From Methanoregula sp. PtaB.Bin085 (lineage in GTDB: Archaea > Halobacteriota > Methanomicrobia > Methanomicrobiales > Methanospirillaceae): a stretch of DNA of 64,000 nucleotides. Under the pieces are notes generated by a model. That model was given only the letters and a program-made list of their open reading frames with translations. It was not told the origin of the DNA and searched no databases. The position numbers were made by a program, and so were the translations under genes. The stretch is from positions 124,001-188,000 of the forward strand of contig NZ_MVQB01000013.1 in the NCBI RefSeq assembly GCF_002067035.1, given 5' to 3'. Below, one piece after another: positions 54,613-62,341 of the stretch; positions within the stretch are counted from its first letter, which is position 1, and each line of letters begins with the position of its first letter.

Positions 54613-55503
54613 CTACCCGAACATGTCGTGAAGTCTGAACCGGTACTGCCCGAGTTTCCCCTCAAAGTTCGATGCCCCGATGCAGCGGGCCTTCCCTGTC
54701 TTTGTGGCGGCAAGGATGCCTGCCTTCATGGCTTCCCGTACCGCTTCCTCACCGGTGCCGTTTATGACGATCTCGTAGATCGAGCCCACGCCGTCAGGGA
54801 CAAGCGAGTCCGGTATCCTGCCTTTCAGCACCGGGCAGAACCGGTGGCTGGTGCTTGCCGGCATGGGGAATGAGTAGTTTTTGCACGCCACCTTCGACCC
54901 GCTCCTGACGATTCCCCCGGCAAAACCGGTCATTACTCCTTTCATCCCGGCGATGGCACCGGCTCCCGCCTCCGCTGCTGCGAGGGCGGCCGGCTGGTCC
55001 TTCCCCATGACCAGGAAATTTCCCCCGGCAATCCCCCGGACGGTGCCGAATCGTTCCTCGCCAACGTACTCGCCCTCCATGACCGGTATCCTCCAGCAGT
55101 TCCTTCCGCCGACAATACAGCGTTCCTCATACCGGTCACCGAAATAGTGCATCCGGATATAAAACCGCGAGTCCGCATCCGGCAGGCCGTCGAATGCGGC
55201 AGCTGTTGGTGCCGGCAGGATGCACTGGGAGACCCGTGCAGCCACGTTGGCTTTCATGTTCTTCTTCTCCGCACAGATCAGGATCGATACCCCGGGCCGT
55301 TTGTCGGGAGTATCGCGGGCCGAAACATCGTATTCTATCCCGGCCTCGCAGGGGCATGCAATCTTGGAGGTTGCAAAACCGGTTGCGGTCACGGCAGCCC
55401 TGCGGGCCCATTCCGGGGTAGCGGCAGTGATGATGACCCGCGAGACCCAGACCGGAAATGCCTCGGCATACGTGTCGAGGATCTCTGTGCCGTTGATCTG
55501 CAT
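54613..55503 (-). CDS. ftr: Formylmethanofuran:tetrahydromethanopterin formyltransferase
   Basis: The 296-aa protein matches Ftr throughout: MQINGTEILDTYAEAFP at the N-terminus, VIITAATPEWARRAAVTATGFATS in the family pattern, CPCEAGIE, and TVRGIAGGNFLVMGKDQ. Ftr transfers the formyl group from formylmethanofuran to H4MPT (or H4SPT) in the second step of hydrogenotrophic methanogenesis. The ATG at 55503 is better spaced from AAGGGAT than the ATG three codons earlier. It lies just after the formyltetrahydrofolate cyclo-ligase gene. Confidence 0.96.
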   Translation of the reverse strand: MQINGTEILDTYAEAFPVWVSRVIITAATPEWARRAAVTATGFATSKIACPCEAGIEYDVSARDTPDKRPGVSILICAEKKNMKANVAARVSQCILPAPTAAAFDGLPDADSRFYIRMHYFGDRYEERCIVGGRNCWRIPVMEGEYVGEERFGTVRGIAGGNFLVMGKDQPAALAAAEAGAGAIAGMKGVMTGFAGGIVRSGSKVACKNYSFPMPASTSHRFCPVLKGRIPDSLVPDGVGSIYEIVINGTGEEAVREAMKAGILAATKTGKARCIGASNFEGKLGQYRFRLHDMFG

Positions 55504-55515
55504 CGTGATCATCCC

Positions 55516-56076
55516 TTAAGGATATACGATACCTTCCTCCGTGATAATATGATCCATGCGCACATCGGTCTCGTCGAGCGGGAGCGACTCTATCTCCTGG
55601 CAGGAGAATGCAAGGCCGATCTTGCGGAGATTGGGGTGCTTCTCCAAAAAGCGGTCGTAATAGCCGGCGCCGTATCCGATCCGCCCGCCCGTCCGGTCAA
55701 AGCCGAGCATCGGGAGCAGGATCGTGTCGATATCGCCGCCCTGCGCCGGGATCTCGCTTCCGATAGGCTCGGGAACGCCGAAGGTGCTGGGGACAAGGAC
55801 GGCGGGATCGCGCAGGTACGAGAGCCGGAGGCTGATATCCTCCTTTACGATGATCGGGACGATGAGCGGAATTTTCCGTTCAAGGAGACGCATGATGATC
55901 GGCTGCGTATTGACCTCCTTCTCCTTCGAGGTGTATGCCATGACGGTTTCGTTGTCCCGGATGAGCGTCATGAGATGGCGGCAGATCGCCCTGCTCTTCG
56001 CCAGCCTGTCTTCCGGCACCATCGCGTCCTTGCGTTCCCGCAGGATCTTCCGAATACTGCTTTTCTGCTCCCGCAT
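55516..56076 (-). CDS. 5-formyltetrahydrofolate cyclo-ligase family protein
   Basis: The 186-aa protein has the MTHFS pattern (REQKSSIRKILRERKDAM; KEKEVNTQPII; GGRIGYGAGYYDRFL; FSCQEIESLPLDETDVRMD). The family converts 5-formyl-THF to methenyl-THF using ATP. In methanogens the substrate may be a pterin analogue, and the gene's place before ftr supports C1 metabolism. A TATA-like ACATAAATA about 25 bp upstream of ATG 56076 suggests a leaderless start. Confidence 0.87.
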   Translation of the reverse strand: MREQKSSIRKILRERKDAMVPEDRLAKSRAICRHLMTLIRDNETVMAYTSKEKEVNTQPIIMRLLERKIPLIVPIIVKEDISLRLSYLRDPAVLVPSTFGVPEPIGSEIPAQGGDIDTILLPMLGFDRTGGRIGYGAGYYDRFLEKHPNLRKIGLAFSCQEIESLPLDETDVRMDHIITEEGIVYP

Positions 56077-56238
56077 GGGTAGGAGTGGAAAACAGAGGTA
56101 TTTATGTTTTTCCGGATTGCTCTCTGACGGAGTACGGTATCCCGTGACGTTTTTTTCCTGACGATCCACTCTGGGAGGTGCATCACCCCGTTCGCGGCTC
56201 CTCAGCGATCCTGCCGGTGATGCGGCTGGCCGTGACCG

Positions 56239-56697
56239 TCATCCGCTGAGCCGGAACGGCCCTGGAGGGGCATGGGTGAAATATTCGTCAAAGATCTGGG
56301 AGACATCGATCTCTTCGGGTGGTGAATACGGTCTCGGCCGGTATCCGAAGACCCGGCGGAGGTCGCGCCGGACAAAAAACGAACGGCGGGAGACGATCTC
56401 CCGCTGCTGCCGGACCGGTACTGGGAGGTGGTGGATATGATCATGGCAGAGATGGCAAACCACGAGGATACGGGTCGAGGGATCCCGTTTCATCTCGCGG
56501 TACTGGCGACGGGATATACGGTGAATATCAAGGAACGGGAGCGCGAAATACTCGGAGCAGAGCTCGCAGGTTCCCTCCACTGCAAGCTTGAGCCGTTTCT
56601 CCTGTGCCGGGGTCAGCCCGGGACATTCGGGCGGCGGCATGGCAGTCCCTGATTCAGGATCCGTTCCTGCAGGATTTATTCCTGACGGCAGGGACAT
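56239..56697 (-). CDS. HNH-type nuclease-like protein
   Basis: The protein (about 152 aa) has an HNH-like zinc/metal core: CELC near the middle, FLDIHRISRRQYREMKRDPSTRI, and VCHLCHDHIHHLPV. A Pro-rich C-terminal half follows. The N-terminal start is uncertain (56697 or 56640, both without clear ribosome binding sites). HNH domains cut or bind nucleic acids. No mobile element surrounds it. Confidence 0.65.
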   Translation of the reverse strand: MSLPSGINPAGTDPESGTAMPPPECPGLTPAQEKRLKLAVEGTCELCSEYFALPFLDIHRISRRQYREMKRDPSTRILVVCHLCHDHIHHLPVPVRQQREIVSRRSFFVRRDLRRVFGYRPRPYSPPEEIDVSQIFDEYFTHAPPGPFRLSG

Positions 56698-56822
56698 TGT
56701 TCCCGCTACCCATCCGGAAAACGCTTCCTGCAATCCCCGTTCCGGAACGTATCCCCAAAGGTGATCGAAGATACCCGTGAAAAACCGCCGGTTTATTTTC
56801 GTACGGTGTAAAAATCCATCCA

Positions 56823-58153
56823 ATGCCTATGTTTTCCATCGCCCGTAACCAGGTTGTTGTTGCAGCGCTCGCCATGGTATTCATCCTGTCTGCAGGGTGC
56901 GTCTCGGAATAACCATCAGGACCTCCCCTTTCAGTGCATCCCGGCTCGCTCGATCCGTCGTTCAATCCCCCGCTTGGCTACCTGATGTCGGCTGATACCG
57001 AAGAGTTCCGGGACCGCGGCGTCGAAGTTGCCGTCCAGGAAGACGGGAAGATCGTAGTCCTCGGTTACGGGAACAACAACAGGAACGAAGACCTGGTCAT
57101 CACCCTGTAAACGGCAGGGGGAGACCCGGACACAGCTTTTGGCAACGGGGGAATTGTCCGCTATGACGGGGGCGGTAACGATCGTGGCCTCGGGCTCGCG
57201 CTCCAGTCAGATGGTAAGATCCTTGCAACCGGTTTCACGACAAACGGCAGCCGCCAGCGGGACGTGCTGGTTCTCCGCTATGACAGCAGCGGGAATCCCG
57301 ACCGGGCGTTTGACCGCGGGGGGTGGTCACGTACAGTTCGCCGGGCTCAGCAACGGATATCGGCTTTGCCTTAGCATGCGGCGATGGCGGACGCATCCTG
57401 GTTACCGGTGAAGTGTCCAATAAAACCAGCCAGGATCTCCTTGTATTGCAATTCACGGAAGCAGGAGATTTGGATACCCGGTTCGGGAACAGCGGGGTTT
57501 TTACCTATGGCGGGCCGGGAATGGACCGGGGATTTTCTGTCGCAGTCCAGCCTGACGGGAAAATCCTGGTAACGGGAGCAACGGTCATGAACAGCCGGGA
57601 TGATGTGCTTCTCATCAGAATCAACCCGGACGGGTCGATGGACAGGACGTTCGGGAACATCGGTGCTGTTACCTACAGCAGCACGGGAGACGCTGCGGAT
57701 TACGGGAACTGGGTCACGGTGGGGGATGGCGGGAAGATCGTAGTGAGCGGCGCGGCAACGGTCAGCGGTGCGTTTGACGTGCTCGTTCTTCAGTTCAATG
57801 CCGATGGTACGCCTGACACGGCGTTTGGCGACAGCGGGGTCATCCACTATGGCGATGCGGGCGGGAAGGATGATTACGGGTATGCACACGTGATCCAGGG
57901 AGACGGGAAGATTGTGATTGCAGGATACTCGCAGAACCGTACCAGCGACGAGGTCCTTGTTGTCCGGTTCAACCGGGACGGGGATCCGGATACTTCGTTT
58001 GGTCTGGAAGGCAGCGTGCTCTGGAACGGCCCGGGAAAACGGACGGATTACGGGCAGGGTATCGCCCTGCAGCCTGACGGCAGGATTCTTGTCACAGGTT
58101 TTACCTGGCATGGCAACAGCGAGGATCTGCTGCTGATGCGCCTTATTCCCTGA
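56823..58153 (+). pseudogene. Delta-60 repeat lipoprotein gene, disrupted
   Basis: The frame opens with a lipoprotein signal (VVVAALAMVFILSAGC) and then meets TAA at 56910. The same frame resumes with HPGSLDPSFNPPLG and delta-60-like repeats, with a second TAA at 57108. At the G6 run 57318-57323 the frame shifts by one base, and the intact repeats (GGRILVTGEV, DLDTRFGNSGV, ...) continue to the stop. Each delta-60 unit (about 60 aa, with DGKI[LV]VTG) is still readable, so the gene is recently inactivated or has sequencing errors. The intact 3' part alone spans 57323-58153. Confidence 0.82.
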
Positions 58154-58212
58154 ACCGCAAAGGCACCGTGCCAGCGAAAAATATATTACTCTGACGCGGG
58201 CAGGACTCCCGT

Positions 58213-58503
58213 ATGACAGTCTATGTGATGCTGGGGAACCTGACCCATGCTGCATTCGACGAACTAAACAGCATCGATGAGCGGGACAGGAAGGCAAAGG
58301 AGATCATCGAGTCGCTCGGGGGAAAGCTCATCGCCCGGTATTACACGCTCGGCCAGTATGACTTTGTCGTGGTCTTCGAGATGCCGGACAAGGAGAATCT
58401 GGTGAAGTTCCTTTCGATTCTGGGCAAGTTCGGCACAGTGCGGACCGAGACCATGGAAGCGATCCCAAGCGACCTGCTGTACCGGGTTGCAAAAACGGTG
58501 TAA
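58213..58503 (+). CDS. GYD-domain protein
   Basis: The 96-aa protein matches the GYD family of small dimeric alpha/beta-barrel proteins (LGGKLIARYYTLGQYDFVVVFEMPD, ETMEAIP). Its function is unknown. The closely following gene (58634) is on the same strand. Confidence 0.85.
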   Translation: MTVYVMLGNLTHAAFDELNSIDERDRKAKEIIESLGGKLIARYYTLGQYDFVVVFEMPDKENLVKFLSILGKFGTVRTETMEAIPSDLLYRVAKTV

Positions 58504-58633
58504 TTCCGGATAGCATTCCTCCGGAATGGGTTATCGGGAACCCGTGCATACCCGCAGGTACCAGACATCCCCGACCTGCAAGCGGGACACACCATGTGAA
58601 CCTTTTTCTTTCCGGGAACCAGACAGTACGGAT

Positions 58634-59020
58634 ATGCAAACCACGGAATCCGAACGGCTGCTCATCCTGGAGAAAAAGGAGGAGGTCTGCCGGCTCTCCC
58701 TGGAGATCCTGGACATCATCCACCAGCCAAAAACCGACAGCGATGATGTCATCGAAGTCAAGAAGCGGATGATCCGGATCCTCGCTCTCCTGAACGGTCT
58801 TGCAAGTTACGGCTTCCCCGGCCGGGATCTCGATGCCGTGATGCGCCTCGTCCTGCGGTTTTTCTCGATGCAGGGCAGGGGCAAGGAGGACTACCTCCAG
58901 GGTATCCCTCTCTGCGAACTGTTCTGCATAACCGTAAACGCGATCGAGTTTACGCAGGGCTGGATCCCGCCCGTCATCAGGGCGCAGGTTCCGCCCTACG
59001 ATATCCTGATGAAAAAATGA
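58634..59020 (+). CDS. Hypothetical helical protein
   Basis: The 128-aa protein is mostly helix (ESERLLILEKKEEVCRLSLEILDII, AVMRLVLRFFSM). I do not recognise the family. The start at ATG 58634 is preceded by no clear ribosome binding site. An upstream extension of 36 codons looks non-coding. Confidence 0.6.
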   Translation: MQTTESERLLILEKKEEVCRLSLEILDIIHQPKTDSDDVIEVKKRMIRILALLNGLASYGFPGRDLDAVMRLVLRFFSMQGRGKEDYLQGIPLCELFCITVNAIEFTQGWIPPVIRAQVPPYDILMKK

Positions 59021-59065
59021 TTGCACCGTCGTGCAGGTGCTTTAAAAAAACAGGTGTGTGTTCCC

Positions 59066-59545
59066 ATGTCCCGGAAAAAGAATAAAATTCCTTCAGAGAA
59101 TATTGCGAAAGAACCTGACGAATCATCCGGGGTTCCCTCAGGGACCATGCAGGGCCAGAAAATTCTTCTCGTCATTCTCGTTCTGGGAATCGTTATTACC
59201 GGGGCTGTTGTTCTCATCGGCAGCCAGCCAAGTACCCCGATCCGTCCTTTCCCCAAAACGGACGGAAGCCTGACTGTCTGGTATTTTTATGGCAACGGAT
59301 GCGAGCATTGCGAGAATGTGACACCGTATGTCCAGTCGCTGCAAAGGAAATACAAGGACGTCGATTTCAGGATCCTGGAGATCTATGATAACCCGGGGAA
59401 CCGCGACAAGCTTCTTGCCCTGAACCGGCAGTACCGCCAGACATCTACCGGCATTCCCGTGGCATTCGTCGGGAATGTCGTATTGCTGGGCGCGGACGAG
59501 ATACCCGCGAAACTTGAGTCAGCGATCCTCCGTGAACGGGGATAG
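59066..59545 (+). CDS. Membrane-anchored thioredoxin-like protein (CxxC)
   Basis: The 159-aa protein has one transmembrane segment (ILLVILVLGIVITGAVVLIG). An extracellular thioredoxin fold follows, with WYFYGNGCEHCENVTPY (active-site CEHC) and TSTGIPVAFVGNVVLLG (cis-Pro). It is probably a thiol-disulfide oxidoreductase outside the cell. The ATG at 59066 is about 20 bp after CTTTAAAAAA, so the mRNA may be leaderless. Confidence 0.85.
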   Translation: MSRKKNKIPSENIAKEPDESSGVPSGTMQGQKILLVILVLGIVITGAVVLIGSQPSTPIRPFPKTDGSLTVWYFYGNGCEHCENVTPYVQSLQRKYKDVDFRILEIYDNPGNRDKLLALNRQYRQTSTGIPVAFVGNVVLLGADEIPAKLESAILRERG

Positions 59546-59589
59546 TCCGGACGTTTTTGGTACGGGACAGATCTTTTTTCTGTACCGGG

Positions 59590-60135
59590 CTATCCCCGTC
59601 GTGTCGCCGCCAGTCCGATCGCGAGAACAACCGCTGCGAAGATTACCGTAGTCGCCGGAGACGATTGCGGGGAGGTTGGCCATGGGGTGGGGAGGGTTAT
59701 CGTTGATCTCGGGAGGGTTGTGATGGTTGTTGCCGTTCCAGCGGTCGTGATCTCCGAACTGATGGTATGCGATACCGGGGTGAGCACGGCTTCGAAGATC
59801 ACCCGCTGCCCCTTGCTGACCGTTACCTGACCGGTAAAATTTTCGTACCCTTTCTTCCAGGCACGCACCCGATAGGTCCCGGTTTTATCGAAGAAATAGG
59901 TAAAATCACCGGTACCAAGTTCGGCATCGTCCACCCAGATCATTGCACCCTTTGGATCCGTCGTGAAATAGACGCTGCCCCCGGTCCTGATGGTCTCCGC
60001 TCCCGTTACTGCGGGTGTTGCAGTGTCGGTCAGGTTTGCTGCGGCCGGTACTCCCGTATCCGCGGCGGATGCTGTTCCCGTGTGGGTTACGAGTATGAGC
60101 AGTACCATACATGCGAAGGACAGGGGATGATCCAT
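59590..60135 (-). CDS. Secreted PEGA-domain protein with C-terminal anchor
   Basis: The 181-aa precursor has a signal peptide (FACMVLLILVTHTGTASAA). One PEGA domain follows (GSVYFTTDPKGAMIWVDDAELG, VRAWKKGYENFTGQVTV), then a Thr/Pro-rich stretch. A terminal hydrophobic segment and Arg pair (VIFAAVVLAIGLAATRRG) close it. AGAGAGGA precedes the ATG at 60135. Unlike the PEF-CTERM protein at 22752, it lacks a clear PEF box. Confidence 0.82.
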   Translation of the reverse strand: MDHPLSFACMVLLILVTHTGTASAADTGVPAAANLTDTATPAVTGAETIRTGGSVYFTTDPKGAMIWVDDAELGTGDFTYFFDKTGTYRVRAWKKGYENFTGQVTVSKGQRVIFEAVLTPVSHTISSEITTAGTATTITTLPRSTITLPTPWPTSPQSSPATTVIFAAVVLAIGLAATRRG

Positions 60136-60372
60136 GCTTTTCCTCTCTCTGCGCCTCCTCTCTCTCCAGATGCATGAATATATCGACATAGTGCCGGGAT
60201 CCTGTCGGATTGTATCGGGACTGTCAGCCGTCCTCCCGGGTTGCCTGCGCTGACCCGGTTTTTTTACAATGATCTCCTTTACGGTACATAAAATCATAGG
60301 ATGGTCCGGATTCAGGATATCCGGTATCCGCAACACCCGGATCGAAAATCCCGCGATTCTCCGAAGGCCGGA

Positions 60373-60771
60373 TCAGAGGATCTTTTTTCCGGCATCGGGC
60401 CCGGGCTTGACAGTATAGACATCGGTTACCTTCAGGAGGACCGCGGTCTTGGGTTTCAGCTGGGGCCGGAGGTCTTTCATCCACGCAACATTCTGCAGGA
60501 AGACCTCGTCGTCCGTGTGGAGCGTGACGGTCCCCCGGATCTGGAAGCCGCCCTTGTCGCCCCACCACGAGAGGGCAGCGTGCGGGTTCTCCTTCATGTT
60601 CGCAAGCGTCTTGTTGAAGAACTGGTCCGAGACAAGGATCGTCCCGTCATCGTACATTTTAAATGCCCCGATCGGGACAACGTTGGGAATGCCGTTTTTC
60701 GACGATGTCGCGAAGAACGCGGTCCTGGTTCCTGCCAGCGATTCCCGGATCTCGTTTGTCAGGTTTACCAT
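60373..60771 (-). CDS. Pyridoxamine 5'-phosphate oxidase-like FMN-binding protein
   Basis: The 132-aa protein matches the PNPOx-like split-barrel: TRTAFFATSSKNGIPNVVPIG, LVSDQFFNKTLANMKENPHAALSWWG and VYTVKPGPDAGKKIL. Such small proteins bind FMN or F420 and reduce diverse substrates. GAGGGAAG six bases before ATG 60771 fixes the start. Longer upstream frames are not conserved. Confidence 0.85.
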   Translation of the reverse strand: MVNLTNEIRESLAGTRTAFFATSSKNGIPNVVPIGAFKMYDDGTILVSDQFFNKTLANMKENPHAALSWWGDKGGFQIRGTVTLHTDDEVFLQNVAWMKDLRPQLKPKTAVLLKVTDVYTVKPGPDAGKKIL

Positions 60772-61027
60772 CGAATCTTCCCTCAGGTCAGTATATCTGG
60801 TTCGCATACTCTTAATGGCAGCAGTCAGGGTCCGGACACTGTCTGGTCCTGCGAAAGGGGTCGTGACAGACAGCACCCGCACTGATCCCGGCGGGATGGG
60901 ATACCAAACCTGTCTTTCGGGAATCAGGAAACTCCGGAAATCCCCGGGTGTTCTGGTATTTCCCTGACAGGCAGCAGTGGTCTGAAATCCAATATCCATA
61001 TTAACCCCTTTATACTATTCACTCACG

Positions 61028-61549
61028 ATGGTTGTCACCGGTGCAGAAGCATCCCGGAAGCATGCTGCATACCACGTGGCCGGTCATGTTGTTGCTGACC
61101 TGGTGTACGGGTACCGTTTCCGTTTTGTCACCATCAGGCCCCTGGAATCCGGGGGGGAGGACGGATCGCTCTGCGGCAGTGTACGGGGCAGGGCCCGCGA
61201 TCTTGCGGTTGTCCAGCTTGCAGGAATTGCAGCAGCCGCCCGCATGGCCGGGCAGGATCCGCGGGAAGAGACCGTCTGGTCCGGGGACGAGCGCGACGAT
61301 AGTGCTGCTGCAGATACCTTTATCGACAACTGGATTGCCTTCCTCACCCGCATCTATGGAGAAGCGCCGTACCGGGACAGGATCCGGGACGAGATTCTGG
61401 ACAGGACACAAAAGCTGGTGGACACGAACTGGGGAGCCATCGAGGTCATCGCCGAATGTCTCCTTGCGAGGGAAACCCTTTCATATAACGACACTGAACG
61501 GATCCTGAAGGAGCGGTGCCCGGAATTCAGACACGGTGAGAAAGTCTAG
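61028..61549 (+). CDS. Peptidase M41 (FtsH)-like protein with altered zinc motif
   Basis: The 173-aa protein aligns with the M41 peptidase domain of FtsH (AAYHVAGHVVADLVYGYRFRFVTIRP against the usual YHEAGHAVVA...VTI). The catalytic glutamate of HEXXH is Val (HVAGH), which should abolish zinc-hydrolase chemistry. A later helical region includes DIR/DTNWGAIEVIAECLL. No AAA domain is present. It is either a pseudo-peptidase or a family that has changed role. Confidence 0.75.
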   Translation: MVVTGAEASRKHAAYHVAGHVVADLVYGYRFRFVTIRPLESGGEDGSLCGSVRGRARDLAVVQLAGIAAAARMAGQDPREETVWSGDERDDSAAADTFIDNWIAFLTRIYGEAPYRDRIRDEILDRTQKLVDTNWGAIEVIAECLLARETLSYNDTERILKERCPEFRHGEKV

Positions 61550-61658
61550 GATCCGGCAGGGCGGGTGTCATTGCTGTACGCAGGGCAGTTGGCAGAACCC
61601 GCCGAAAACTGCAACATAAAGAAAGATCTTTTACCCTTGATTGCCCACCTCAAAGGGT

Positions 61659-61904
61659 ATGTTTGAAACAAAAATGCCCGGGGTGGAGAACACCGAGGAG
61701 AACAAGGCCATCTGCAGGAAGTACTGCACCATCTGCCAGAACTACCGGAAGCACTCGCTGGAGAAGCACCAGCCGGCCGAGCTCTTCTGTGCCTGCGGGC
61801 AGTCGTCAGCAACGGGGATGAAGATGATTGGCTGCTTCTGCCAGGGATGCGAGATTTACCTGACACATCACCTCCGCGGCGGGTTCTTCTGCGTCCGGCG
61901 CTAA
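61659..61904 (+). CDS. Cysteine-rich DUF2769-like protein
   Basis: The 81-aa protein has cysteine pairs CRKYCTIC, FCACGQSS and CFCQGCEIYL...FCVRR, resembling DUF2769. It may bind zinc or an iron-sulfur cluster. No transmembrane segment is present. I chose ATG 61659. The open frame has six upstream codons from a TTG. Confidence 0.75.
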   Translation: MFETKMPGVENTEENKAICRKYCTICQNYRKHSLEKHQPAELFCACGQSSATGMKMIGCFCQGCEIYLTHHLRGGFFCVRR

Positions 61905-62341
61905 ACACAGATCTTTTTTATCATCTTAAGTCGTGAGGGAGAGCATATCCCTCCGGTATACCGGTGCATACAACCTGCAATCCAAAATGCACACGAAGTG
62001 ACGGTTGAAGGGGAGAGCGTGTGTACAGTACCTTTGGATTCCCGAAGCCGAAGGAATATCCCGGTCTCTACACCTGGTGAAAATCCCGGGGTCCGTCATG
62101 CATATCGGTTTCCGAAGGTTCTTCAGCTGTTCACGGCCTCCCGGGGCCGGTCAGAGGGGAGATTGTGACCTCCGTATCCTGATCCGGTAATGGACCGTTC
62201 TCCACCCGGCAATTTACTGCAGCCCAATGGTTTTTCAGGATATGCTCTCGGAAAAACCTGAAAATCCGACGTTTTATTGTAAAGAACATTTTGAAACATT
62301 CATAAGCAAGAAGGGAATAATGATATTTTCATAGTCAAACC
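61905..62341. other. Intergenic region before the REC-PAS gene
   Basis: 437 bp with no gene I can support. A T6 run follows the DUF2769 stop. The right side is AT-rich (TTTTGAAACATTCATAAG, GATATTTTCATAG) and probably holds the promoter of the response-regulator gene. Confidence 0.45.

Noticed and set aside
56910-57110. Stop-codon readthrough (selenocysteine or pyrrolysine) in the delta-60 gene
   Set aside because: Both stops are TAA, which is neither the Sec (TGA) nor the Pyl (TAG) codon, and a frameshift is also present.
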